DNA of 64,000 nucleotides, taken from contig JBBDHG010000015.1 of assembly GCA_037951165.1 (NCBI GenBank), forward strand, positions 12,148,001-12,212,000. Direction: 5' to 3'. Below the pieces are notes generated by a model. It was not told where the DNA came from, ran no database searches, and saw only the letters and a list, made by a program, of their open reading frames with translations. The position numbers and the translations under genes are program-made. This DNA is from Lophius americanus. Taxonomy: Eukaryota > Chordata > Actinopteri > Lophiiformes > Lophiidae. The number at the start of each line of letters is the position of its first letter. The stretch's first letter is position 1. Positions 1-11,700 of this stretch are shown one piece after another.

Positions 1-48
1 TAAACCTATTTATCATCAATGTTTGTTAACTGATTCTGTCTCCCCCAG

Positions 49-171
49 CTGTTTGTGAGGCGCTATTACAAGACCAAACACGGCACTTATGTTCCCACTC
101 TCAGGGAGTTCTGGAAACCTGGGATGGCACGGCGAGACTTAAAATTCACTGATGGCAAACCCCAACAATGA
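49..171 (+). CDS. Terminal coding exon of an unrecognised gene (partial)
   Basis: A pyrimidine-rich acceptor ending in CAG at 46-48 opens a 41-codon frame in phase 0 that ends in TGA at 169-171. It encodes a basic C-terminus beginning LFVRRYYKTKHG and ending TDGKPQQ. A polyadenylation signal AATAAA lies at 479-484, which supports this as the last exon of a plus-strand gene with a 3' UTR of about 330 bases. The gene runs convergently into dhrs4. I do not recognise the family from 40 residues: they are rich in Arg/Lys and aromatic residues, with no membrane segment or known motif. The rest of the gene lies off the left edge. The exon is well supported by splice site, open frame and poly(A) signal, but the identity is unknown. 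Confidence 0.6.
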   Translation: MFVRRYYKTKHGTYVPTLREFWKPGMARRDLKFTDGKPQQ

Positions 172-1054
172 AACACATCTTTCTCTTCCTTGTTTGGTGT
201 TTGTGAAAATGCCTGACAATAGTTGTGATCATGCTTTCCACCAAACACCACCTATCACCACATAGGTGACAGAAAAACGGAAGTAATTTGAAACAAACCA
301 GCTCCTGCGGCTGATTTACAGTTATGTGTAAACTTTCTCTTGCAGCTGAGTCAGATTGCTTTTAACTTGAATGTTCATTGTGAAGAAAAAGTCTTGTTTA
401 TTATAACTATATAAGACCAGACAAAATCTGCAACTTATTTACAGTAAATATCTCAAACCTGCATTATGGTAAATACTGAATAAAATGTTTTGACACACAA
501 GCAACATTGGATGAGGTATGTTTGTCACAGTTTTACATTTTTTATTTCATTATATTTTAATCAACATCTTGAATGACTCATGTTAACATATTCATATTTA
601 CTTAAACATCCATTGAACAAAAGTATATCTCTGAAGAGCACAACAAAAAAACAGTTTATTTTTAAATCTAATATATAACCATTAAATTTTAACAGTCAGA
701 TATTTGAATAGACATTCACGTTGTTGCCTTGTACAAATCTTTATATTTTGATTACATAGTTTCACAAATAACAGACAGGAAGCCAAAGGGAAGTTTCACA
801 GTACAATTTAACTGTCAGCAGTGTGTCCTAATTCTATTTAAAGGCTTAAAGTATTCAGATGAAACCGTCCTGTTCATTTAGAAATGAACACACTCACACA
901 TACACCCTTTTAAAAAAAAGAAAAGTAAAATTTTGTTTTGGTCGTGCTTTGAAAACGTTTTAGAAAAGGGGAACTTATCAGAATATATAGTCGAGGCATA
1001 TCTAAAAACGAATGTACAATTTTTTTTTTATTGTTTTTTTTCCAAGAGTGAGAT
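172..1054. other. Convergent 3' UTR region between the left-edge gene and dhrs4
   Basis: AT-rich sequence without a credible coding frame. The plus-strand gene probably ends after AATAAA at 479-484. On the minus strand, reverse-complement AATAAA signals (read as TTTATT on plus) occur at 541-546, 655-660 and 1026-1031. dhrs4 transcripts could end at any of them, so the two 3' UTRs may come within about 200 bases of each other or overlap. Confidence 0.5.
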
Positions 1055-4000
1055 TCAGAGCCGGCAGCCGATCCCTCCACTCACTGTGATAGTCTCTCCA
1101 CTAATGTAGGAAGCCTCCTCAGAGCACAAGAAGGCAACCACATTGCCAATTTCCTCTGGTTCTCCGACTCTGCAGGGAAAGATGATTGAATATAATTGCC
1201 ATTTTCCAAGATAAAGCCACGTGATAATTAAACTAATCATCCACGATTGGACATTCAGATGTCCAACAACTATGTATAAAATAGAATTTCATTCATAACA
1301 AACTTTTATGAGAGTGAGATGTACCTTTTAATGCTAAGTTTCTTTTTGAACTCCTCCATGAAGTCTTCGTTTCCCCACAGCTGAACAAATTGAGAGGAAA
1401 AACTACTCTTAAACAAAATAAAATATAAGAACAAATACTGAATTTTACCACCACAGACTTTGAGCGAGTGACAAAGTGGATATTTTATTTTTGCATCACC
1501 TGAGAGCTGAAGCGGGTCTTGATCACTCCGGGAGCCACGCCATTGACTCTTATGTTACTTTGGGCCAGCTCAGGAGCCAGCACCCGAGTCAGACCCAGCA
1601 GTGCTGTCTTACTCACACTGTACGGACCCAGCAACTGCAGGGTTAGAAAAAGGGATGTTGAAAACACACTGTGCACTTTGAGACCAAAGAAAAGTGTCAG
1701 GTGCCAGCAAAAAAAGGACCTACACAATATCAGGCAGGTGGTTTTAATGTTATGACTGACTGTCTGTCTGTCTGTCTATGATTTTAACAGTTAAGTTGTA
1801 GTTACTTCCGTGATGATGATAACGGAAACTGTTGGAATTCATCCTAAAAGGGTCAAACAATCCAAACTTCTCAAGCCCTTTCAATCACTGAATAATTTAC
1901 AAAAGTGAAGTTGAAATTGGAGAGAATCACTGAAAAAACACACTGGAACAAATGGCTGGTTGGTCAGTAGTTGAGTAAACAAGTATATTATTAACCAAAA
2001 ACAATCAAAATATACTGAAAGTGCACTGCTTATGCTCTACTTCTGTATAATTACCTGCATTGGCTGGTATCCAGCAATGGATGAGACAAATATCACATTT
2101 CCTCCTCTAAAAAAAAAAATACAGATAAATCTTTTATATTTAAATATACAGAGACTCTGATTGTGGTTTGGACCTCGCTGAGCCCATCTTTCCAAATACT
2201 GCTTTTGTAACTCACCCCCTTTTCACCATGTTGGGAACGACCAGCTTAGTCATGAGGAAAGATGATTTCACATTTATAGAAAGGATCTAGAATGAAATAT
2301 AGAGACAATCACAAAAAATATTATGTTTAAAATGTACCCTGTATTAAAATGAATCCCAGGAGGAGGATGAATTGCCTCTAAGAAAAATAATCACATAAAT
2401 AAATACACACTTCCATAATTCTTATTATTTTCCTGTCATTTGCGTTATAAGTGACTTATGGGGCTTCAACTCCTCCACCGAGGACGTTGTTTTCACCTGG
2501 GTCTCTTTTTGTGTTTTTTTTTTTGTCTCACAAAATTGCTGAACAGATATCCTTGAAACTTGGTTAGTGGGTGGTTTTTGGGATGGAATAAATCCCGTTA
2601 ATTTTTTTAAATTAATCTAATGGGACACATTCCTTAACATTGTGAGGTCAGGTATTTGACCCTCATTAATTTGTGAGGGGAAGGAAAGGTGCAAGGATGC
2701 TGATCAGATGTATGGCCGATATTTAGGGGATTGGTACCTATCGATGGGTGTGAGCAATTTGATGAAGATCCATATAAAATTCTGGATCCACCTGATTAAA
2801 AATGGCTGACGTTTACAAAAACCAATAACATTAACTATGTGTATTACGCATTGGGTTACGGGTTTTATGTTTGTGTAGGGCTGATTGAATACAAGAGGAC
2901 CGTTGGGCTTTGGTGGAAGTATGGACTCCATGGAGTGCCAGTCTAATGTGTCATTACCTTGTCCCAGACTTCTTCTGTGGAGTCCATGGTGCTACCAAAG
3001 AAAGGGTTAACTGCTGCATTGGACACCAGGATGTCAATTCCGCCGAACTTATCCAGAGTCTTTTTCAAACACAGAATAAGATAATTATTGAGTTAACAGG
3101 TCAAATTAATTTCAGACAGCCTAATAATTACGGGTATGCAGCTCAAACTTGTTTGATAATAATGAGATTGTCTGCAAACTTTAAAAACAGTCACCATTTG
3201 AACTAGTTTTTCTCTGTCCTCTCCCTTCCCGACATTACAGGTGGTCCCAATGACTTGGATGTTCTCACTCTGCAGCAGTACCACAGCTCTGTCGACATTG
3301 GCTTGCCGTCGACTGCTCACCACCACTTGGGCTCCTCTTCTTCCCAGAGCCTGTGCTGTAGCTAGACCAATTCTGATGACGAAAAAGGCGAGACCAGAAT
3401 GTAATTTAAAGAAATAAGAGTTGTATCCAAATTAGATTTTCGCCTCGCCTGCTCTGCCGTAGAGGTGGCACTTCCCTCTGAAGTTTTGTCTTGTGTTGTT
3501 TCTTTTGACCTCAGACAAATTTAACCTATCCACAAACTTAAAGGCCGGGCTCACCGGCTGGGAGCCAGGTATAGCTCAAATAAAAATGTGCAAATCATAA
3601 CATATTTGTCTGGAATTATTCCTTAAATTAACACCAGACCATATTTAAACTGTGTTCTTAATAATTCAACTTGTCGATCATAACATGATTACAAATAAAT
3701 TATGTACTTTTTACTTTTTTTGTTTTTTATAATAACGGGATGTCTTAGAAAAGACTGAAATATGAACACTTATCATTGACTAAAACCATACTTAGTTTTC
3801 TCTGACTTAAGACGTAAAAGCCCCAGACTCAGTCATTATTCACGTTGGCAGGATAATGTTGATTATTGCAGACATTGTAGACGGAACTTAAATAAAACAG
3901 CCATCAAAATCAACACTTTTTTCAAGATCACACCTTGATGTAAGGCATTGAATGTGCTGCCTCATGGGGACAGCTGATAACTGTAAAATACAGTTCTTCG

Positions 4001-4120
4001 TCATTCTTCAGTGAATTTTAGGGATGTATAGTGAAAGCGATAGATACAATCATTTAAATCTCACCCATCTGTGGAGGCAGTTATGATGGCTACCTTCCCA
4101 GCAAGGCTGCTTTGAGACAT
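1055..4120 (-). CDS. dhrs4: Dehydrogenase/reductase SDR family member 4 (dhrs4), 8 coding exons
   Basis: NADP(H)-dependent short-chain dehydrogenase/reductase. In mammals DHRS4 is a tetrameric peroxisomal carbonyl and retinal reductase. Coding exons in minus-strand order: 4065-4120, 3195-3372, 2958-3059, 2216-2286, 2055-2106, 1500-1634, 1325-1380, 1055-1169. All junctions are GT-AG and in phase, giving 254 residues from the Met at 4120. Visible motifs: the atypical cofactor loop TASTDGIG (14-21) that marks DHRS4; VSSRR after strand 2; NAAV (92-95); and the catalytic tetrad Asn117, Ser145, Tyr158, Lys162 (YSVSK). The C-terminus GGIGCRL ends in Cys-Arg-Leu, which fits the PTS1 peroxisomal consensus; mammalian DHRS4 ends SRL. 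Start choice: an ATG at 4179 lies upstream but in another frame, so I use the Met before SQSSLAGKVA. A good acceptor just upstream (before about 4182) suggests a further non-coding 5' exon. Identity is strong. Confidence 0.93.
1715..1757 (+). mobile_element. Terminal fragment of a Tc1-like DNA transposon
   Basis: The stretch reading GGACCTACACAATATCAGGC and continuing into GGTGGTTTTAATGTTATGAC matches, by recollection, the right terminus of an abundant teleost Tc1-like element (end of the transposase frame plus terminal repeat). It sits in dhrs4 intron 5 and is followed by a short TGTC tandem run (about 1758-1780). Other pieces of the same family occur at 48757-49141, 51594-51630 and 55890-56335. 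Confidence 0.55.
2470..2830 (+). repeat. Dispersed teleost repeat, degenerate copy
   Basis: Lies in dhrs4 intron 3. It carries the ordered blocks of a familiar fish interspersed repeat: a CCACCGAGGACGTTGTTTTC head, a T-rich stretch, 'gaacagatatccttgaaact', 'cattgtgaggtcaggtattt', 'gatttaggggattggtacct'-like text and 'ggatccacctgatt'. The class is unclear and no coding frame or terminal repeats are seen. A shorter piece with a similar head occurs at 32336-32400. Confidence 0.5.
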
Positions 4121-4179
4121 GCTCCTTTGTCCAGCAGCAGAGTTTGTCCTGAGGCTCCTGATTGCAAACCGCAGCATAA
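4090..4179 (-). other. Upstream ORF overlapping the dhrs4 start codon
   Basis: An ATG at 4179 (minus) starts a 29-codon frame that ends in TAG at 4090-4092 and overlaps the dhrs4 ATG at 4118-4120 in a different frame. Its first 13 residues, MLRFAIRSLRTNS, look like a basic amphipathic mitochondrial-type leader. The frame is displaced by two bases from the dhrs4 frame at the CAGCAGCAGAGAG run around 4131-4144. It may be a true uORF, or a leader separated from the main frame by an AG indel. Confidence 0.45.
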
Positions 4180-4559
4180 CCTGTGAAGACAGACATGTCT
4201 TTTTCCAGAAACACTAGATATCCAGGGCAGAGGTCACATGGACTACAACAGCATTTTTCACAAGCTGAACACTGAGATATATCGTTATGTTATGAATGAG
4301 CAAGGTGTTGACAAATTGCTTTAGCTGTAAATACTTATTGATCTGTAATCAAGAAACAATATTGTAGACTAGATCCATATTTACGAAGACAGACTCTGGT
4401 AACTTCATGCTAGCGGACTTTTTCCTGGTGGGTTACGTAAGGCAATCATGCAAGTAGTGACAAAGTATTCTCTTACTATGGACAGCAACCAAAGTTGAAT
4501 CTGGGGTTGTGCAGCGGTATCAAGTTTTGAACTTTGACAACGTCTTGAACGACAATATC

Positions 4560-5060
4560 GATTTCCGGGTAGGATTTCGTTTGTCAAAATAAAGCACAGC
4601 GCAGTTTGATGTTATTTAATGAATCATTCTGGCCAAGTCCGGCTAAACACTTATTTTAAATTACAAGTAAAGTTTGTATTCGTCCGATGAGAATGGTATG
4701 TTTTAATCAAATCGCTTGTTTTTTAGTAAATGTTTTGTACTCTTTTAAATTCTGAGGTCCCTGAACGCAACACACTAAATCAAGCCAATCACGTGCAGGC
4801 TGAGGAATCCCAGTGTCCCACGCGGCATACCGTCGATCTCACCAACGTTGGATAGGTCTAAAATCTGGCGCTACCGCTCGTGCTATGGTTTTACATCAGT
4901 TGGCTACGTAAACCTGCGAGGAGGCGGAGATAACGTTGTTGTCATCACTAAAGATGATTGAACGCTGATGGCCACCGATTTTCAAGCCTGAAACGAAGGG
5001 ACTTTACGTATCACATACTGTACGCCGAAGCGACGTTAACATTCTAGGAGCAAAAGCAAG
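4560..5060. promoter_or_regulatory. Divergent promoter region of dhrs4 (-) and efs (+)
   Basis: CpG-richer than its flanks (for example 4800-5040), with no TATA box at an expected distance. On the plus strand it leads into a non-coding first exon of efs ending at 5060 (AAG followed by GTAATT). A second non-coding part starts at 5526 after TTTCAG and runs into the efs ATG. On the minus strand it lies upstream of the likely dhrs4 5' exon. A head-to-head arrangement with about 1.6 kb between the two start codons suggests a shared CpG promoter. No transcription start can be placed exactly. Confidence 0.45.
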
Positions 5061-5708
5061 GTAATTGGTATATTTTTAGCAATAGTTTTGAATGCGAATG
5101 CTATCTGGCTTATAAGTCAGCGGTTTACCCGGCGGAGCCATTGTTGTTTTGAACCTAACTCAAGCGTTTGCGGTGAAAGGCGATGAAGAATTGCTAGCCT
5201 CAAACCAGCTAGCTTTATCTAGCTAGCTGGCTCTAGTAGTAGTAGCTTACATTACTAAATTAAACTGTTGTTCAAATTAATCAACATAAGCGTTGCAGTC
5301 TGTGAATAATTAACCAAACATACATTTAGTACCCACCTCAAAATCGATGCCAAGTTAACGTTAGCTTTCGTTTGACTGGTTTCATTCAATGTAACGTTCC
5401 TGGGCGTGGAATGTATAGACAGGTGTTGCTGCTGCATGTCGTGACTCCAGTTTACTTTTAACAGATTAGTTTAGACAAACTGGGTATCTCGATCTGTGTA
5501 TGAATCGGTTTTATGCATGTTTCAGAATCCTTATGAAGGTGGAGACGAAGAGGCGCCCGGACCGTGAGATGTCTCCTAACCCGAGCCAGCTGTACTTCTG
5601 GCGACCAACACATCCATGAAACACACAGCTGATCTAGATGGGTGACCCTGACTCATCAGGACCCTTGAGTTGTAGTTTCTGCGAGACAAAACTGTTAATA
5701 AGGCAACC

Positions 5709-8700
5709 ATGTCTGTCTCCGTGAGTACATTATTTGTTTGTATGAATTTGCATGCACTGGTTATAAAATAATTATAAATACTTAGGGAAAGAGCTTAAAA
5801 TTTAACAATATAGTTCGTATAATATAGTTTCCGTAATGTCACAAAATCTCTGAATTTTATCAAGTTTCATTGATTTAATACTGTTTAAAGGGGGTCCCAC
5901 ATGGCTCCATTGGGCCTAGCTGTCCCCAGGGGGTAGGTTTAGAAAATGAAAGGGGGCCTGACTCTTTGGCTTTGGGTTGGCAATTAAGTCCTAAACTGCC
6001 AGGGACAGATGTGCCTCTTATCCCCTCCCCCTCATCCTGCTCATTACCATTAAGCCCTTGTGTCCATTCGATCATTGATCCTCCCTGACTATGCCCCTCT
6101 TTCTTTCTGCCTCATGATTACTGGCACAGCTGTGAATCTTGGCTCATCATGATGTTAGGCTTTAAATTTTTTTTTTTTTTGCGCTCCCATATCTTCTTCA
6201 TCTCCCCCAATATCTCCTTAAAAGGTTTTACGCGATCTTCTTTATTCTTTCCTAGTCACTCAATTCTGTAGCTCTAAACAATAAACTTACTTATTCATAT
6301 GCCTTGACACTGCAGTGTTAGTGTAGTTTTTTTGCTTGTGAGAGACAATAGTTTGTATTAATTAAGGTGGAGTAATGGCCGTTTCTTTCACATGGGAAAT
6401 TGGACTTGCGTGTTTGTAAAATACCAAATCAGAGGAGAGGGAGATTTTACCAATATTACTCTCATTTCACCTTCTTTCAGACGGTATTGGCAAAGGCACT
6501 GTTCGACAACACGGCAGAGAGCCCAGAGGAACTGGCGTTCCGCAAGGGTGACATCTTGATGGTTCTTGAACAGGAGCAGAGTGGTGGGCCGGGCTGGTGG
6601 CTCTGCTCCCTGCATGGCAGACAGGGAATAGCTCCTGCCAATCGCCTTCGACTCCTCCAGACTGCTGCAAGCTCAGGCCCAGACCTTCATCATGGTCCAA
6701 CTGAGGACTCTGTCTACCTGTCACCTGGTTCCAAACTGGCCCATACTTTGGTCAGCAGTAATGCAGAGGATATGGATGGGGTGTATCGCTCCCCTCCAGG
6801 GGTTGGTGAGGGACGAGTTGGAGTTTCCTCAAGAACTGGGGAGCTCCGCAGAGTCGAAGGTGGGCGTCCACGGTCGCATTCCAGCTGTGGCACCCGGCCC
6901 AGACCTGACTGGGATATTGGGATGGCAGGACGTCCACGCTCACCCTCTCTGAGAGGACGAGGCACAGAAATGACAGGAACACTTTATCAGATCCCAGCAA
7001 ATCCCATGCCTTCAGCCCAGCATGGCAAACAGCCAGGACCTCTATTGGATTCAGAATCTGTGTACCTCTCCCCCACTGGAGTTCCAAGGGCAGCTAACGA
7101 ACTAGAGGACACTACGTATCTAGTTCCCAGAGAAACACTAACAACAGGACACTCAGACAACTGTTACTTAGTGCCCAAAGGTACACCACTTGCAGGTGAT
7201 GAAGTTTACCAATCCCCAACAGGAGGAATTGCAAATTCTGTGGTCTGCTCTAATGGCCCCACAAATGTTGGTGGAACACTTGGAACCCCCCTGCCCAAAG
7301 TGAGCCAGGAAACCCCTGAGATGTATCAGACACCCACCCCTGTGGGTGCAAGCATTCACAGGACTCCAGCTACAATTTTGGCCCACCAGCACCCATCACA
7401 AGTAACCCCTGCACAAGCATCTCCCAGATCTCTGCTCAAAGGAGTTTCACCCAACCCAGTGGCAAGCAGGGGGAAGCCTGGCCTGGCCTGTCACCGGGGG
7501 TCCCCATTGTTGGTCAGAGCAGGGCAGAACAGGGTCCCAGGATCACCACATTTTGCCCGCAAACCCCCACCGCCAGCACCACCAGTAAGAGGAGTCACCA
7601 AAAAAGAATCGCAACAAGCAGCACCGTCATCAACTGATTCTAACTCAGTTCTCAAAACCTCTGCGCCGGTCAATCAAGCAACCCCACAGGAAGAAGGGGA
7701 CAAGCAGAAACAATCTCAGATTAAAGAGGAAAGGACAAACAACCACCAGGAGAAAAGCAACAATGTGGAGAACAAAACAGGAGAAAATCGTGATAACTCA
7801 GATCCTGTGGATGATCAGGTCTGTGTGTGCCGTGATAAGTGTTTTATTAAACTTGTATAATGAGTTTTTAAAGTATTTTAATACATATTTAAATGGATCC
7901 AAATAATGTATATCATCTCAGTTTTAGTTTAGTGGATTTCCATTTTGTTTTGTTCCCTTTTTATGTTTGGGGGGAAAAAGTACAAATTTCTGTTCCCTGC
8001 AACCAGGATTTGGATTTTTTGGTTTTGTTCTCTTGGTAGGTTTATGATACCCCTCCCAGTGGCCGGTGGCAGTGTCCAGTAACATGTGCTCTTGGTGGTG
8101 ATGATGACGGCATCTATGACACCCCCCGCAGCGTCCCACCTCAAGCTGACTCCGAGGCGGAGGTAAAGACAGAACTTAATAATCCTGAGCGAACCACATT
8201 ATTTTTTCTTCATGAATATTCCTTTTGGACTCATTTTGTTGTGTGTAATTTCCTGTAAAAAAATTGACTCTGGTTTGTATACATTTTACAATCCTTCTGT
8301 AGTCTTTTAATTTTGCAATCATTTATGGTCATGTTTTGACATTGTGAAGGTTTTGGAGATTGGATACCCTTATTTTTGTAAAAAAATTATTTTTTGCGCA
8401 GATCTATTTACACAGATTTAAATAAAAAGCGAGGGAAATAACAGCTTGCCCAAGCACTGCTCCCATCTATCATTTGTCGTAATACCGTTTTACATGATTT
8501 GTGATTTTTGTGTATGATTTTTTTTTTTTATTACACAATTTACCTCATTTGATTTTACAGTGAAATGGTTATCAAGGAAAAATTGCTGGGAACTGAATTC
8601 ATGTCTGTACAAGTACAGCCATCCACCAATGAGAGATGACTATCGAATGTTGTTCCCCGTTGTCACCATTTCTTCCCACATTCCACCACCCCACTGCGTC

Positions 8701-11700
8701 CCTACCCCCCTTCAAGGCGAGGCCACACCTGTCTCTGTCTGCTGTTGGAGCCTGTCTTTCCAGTCTACATACTGCTGCTATTTTCTTTCAGTCCCACCCA
8801 TTCATCAGGGCCATGCCAAGGCCATACCACCAGCACCCTGCCCCCAGTGGTTTCGCCTTTAATGTTACCTCAATATATCTGCCAGCTGTTGAAATATTTT
8901 TAACTGCAGACTTGTTGCTTTTGCAAATAAATGCAAAAAAGTAAAGTAAATAAGTTTAATCACCCATTATTGTGCCAGGTTTCCTGACCATTTCTAAAAC
9001 TCACAATATTCAACACGTTATTTATGACTGCATCATGTGTTACTGCTTAAACAATAATTGGTTGAGCAAAATTCACAAATTCAAAAAATTCTTTATGTCT
9101 TTACTTCTTCTTGCAGGTTTATGATGTCCCAACCATCACTCTAAATGTGTCCAAATTAGATCTCCAGTCAGATGAAGTTGATGATGATGTGTACAGTGTA
9201 CCTACACTTCCAGGTGTATCTCTGGGCACAAGGGAGTCCATCACAATCCTCAATGGGGAGGACCTGGCTCAGGTTGGACAGGTCTATCGTGTGACTGGAA
9301 CTGGGAAACAAGCAAGTGGAGGTTATGACCGGGACTCCACTGAGCCTGACTGTGGCATCTATGACATGCCTGCTTTGACTTCTGAAGTCATCCCTCACTC
9401 TTTGTCATCCTCCTCTACATCTACCCGCCGCCTCTCTGTCTCTAGTAACGGTTCAGGTGATGTGCAGTGGAGAGCCTTGCTTTCAAGCCTCGTCCACTCG
9501 GTGCTAAGGACAACCTCTTGCTCAGCCTCTACTCTGTCATCACGGGAGCTGGCAACCTCGATGGCTGAAATCTTGTCGACCTGGAAAGCTAATAATTCAG
9601 ATGATCCTCCGCCTCCTCTTCAGCAGGCATGGGCTCGGCTATCGGACCTTCTGCCAGCTCTATCCGCTGTTGGTACTGCTCCTCCATCCGACGGGCTCTT
9701 GACGCTGGTCCAACTGTCCCTAGAGGAAAGCGCCCTACTCTTGCAGACTCAGATCCGCCCTCGCCTGCCGTCCCAAGAATCTCTGTCCCGTAGGCCATTG
9801 CCTGCTCTTCCGATGTCTGACGGGAAGTCCTCGGGAGGTGGTATGGGCTCCCGGAAAGGTAGTTGGATCCAGGAGAGGCCCCTGCCTCCAACCCCTCAGC
9901 CTTCCTTCCCCTTGCCTCCCACTTTGACTGTGATGCGAACAGTTGGCCCTGTTACTGGAGAGGATGACCCAAGCAATGAATATGCAGGGATTGGCTTAAC
10001 ACCGATACCTGCCCCTGTCCTGAATGGAGATAGTGTTGGATACGTCAAACTGCAGGTTAGTTTCTATGCTGAAATTAATTTATAGTACTGCATGTGTATT
10101 TATAATTTGGCTTTTGCATACCAGCTGCTTTGACGGGTTCTAGTGCTTCAAAACATATTTTCATTGTGAAATGTTTAGATGAAAGGCACATGTGGTACCA
10201 CATAGCCTGTAAATGTTGTCAGAAACATTCCTGACTCTATTCTCTTTCCCACAAAAGGGTAAGCCCGAGCCAGCTCCCGATGCCCTGACTGAGAACGGAC
10301 AAACACAAACTATCACTGTAGAGTCGAGGGTGAGTCTCTTTTCCATGTTCTTATATCTGTGTACAATTCTTAGTTCCTACAGTCCATCGGCCGGCTTAGT
10401 TTTTATTGTACGGAAAACCATGCAGCAAGTCAACACAGATGGCTCATTGAGTCAATCTGTGTTCAGAGTGTGCTCTGTTTACCAATGTGCACTGAGACTC
10501 ATTAATCCATCTCACAGCAGATATTTTGCTCCTGGTGTGGTTAAAACCCCTTCTTCCTTATACTTTTGATTTTTTTCCAACCCTTTCTCACCTTACTATC
10601 ACATCAACTCTGTGACTTTTTTCCTCTGAATCTGTACAGCTACCTTTTATGCATTGACTCTCTGAGAATTAGCCTGTACCAGCCAATCTTTTGTATTTGT
10701 GTCGTTTTTGTATTAAGACCCACAGTTGAACACTTTGCCTATATAAGCAAAAGTTTAAAATACATTACCTTGTGTATTGTCTGTAGTCAGATTTGTTTCT
10801 GCTGCTTGAGAGAGAGGTCATGTTTTGATATCCCTCAGTTCTGCTAGACGACGAACAAGAGGTCACTTATAAATCTTGACAATCTGCCTAACATAGAGGG
10901 AAGAATGAGTGACGGAAAAACACAGTCATCATTGCATTTGGCCTGACTTTACAGTTCAGTCGAAGACTAATTTCTCATTTAAAGTCATAATTGGCTGCAT
11001 GTTAGGCATTGCATTGTTATCTTATTGGCACATTTGGATTACATGCATAGATGGCTATCGACGGTTCTCAAAGCAGTTCACTTAATATTTGAAAAAATAT
11101 ACTTCTGGTTTCCATTTAGCCATTTAAGTTTTCATTGATTTTGTTGAGCAGCAAAATAAATCCATAACTGACATACCTCATCAGAATTAGCTAACTGTAT
11201 GGCAGATCAGGATTTCTGATATTCAGGAATTAGATAATGGTTGCTTAAGATTTGAGCTTGAACAGAACAAAAAACGTCATACCAATGGATTTCATGCATT
11301 AGTGGATAATAATAATTTCCATAACTACCTAGTCAACAATATATCTGGATCTGTTATTATGCAATAATAAGATTTTGTTGATAAGCCATTCTTGAACAAG
11401 TTGGTACTTGTTATGATGCAGGTCTTAGTAATGATTATAAACCTTACATAGGCAATTGCGACAGGATTTTTTTGGTGACATAACCTAGACGCTTTTTTCC
11501 GACCATTGTTCAGCTTTTAGTGACATTAGCATTCCTTCTCTCAGGGTCTTCTAGTATTCCCCTTTGGATACAATGTTAATTGTTGTATTGAATAATTGCA
11601 TAGTATCAAATTATTTACAAATAATTGGAAAATGACGACTGTAATAGCCCATCCATCAATCCATCAATGCTTACTACATATATCATTGTTTTCAAACAAA

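Noticed and set aside
6388..7673. Several minus-strand and +2-frame ORFs over the large efs exon
   Set aside because: They lie opposite or out of frame with a clear Cas-family coding exon and show no family features; GC-rich coding DNA gives such shadows.
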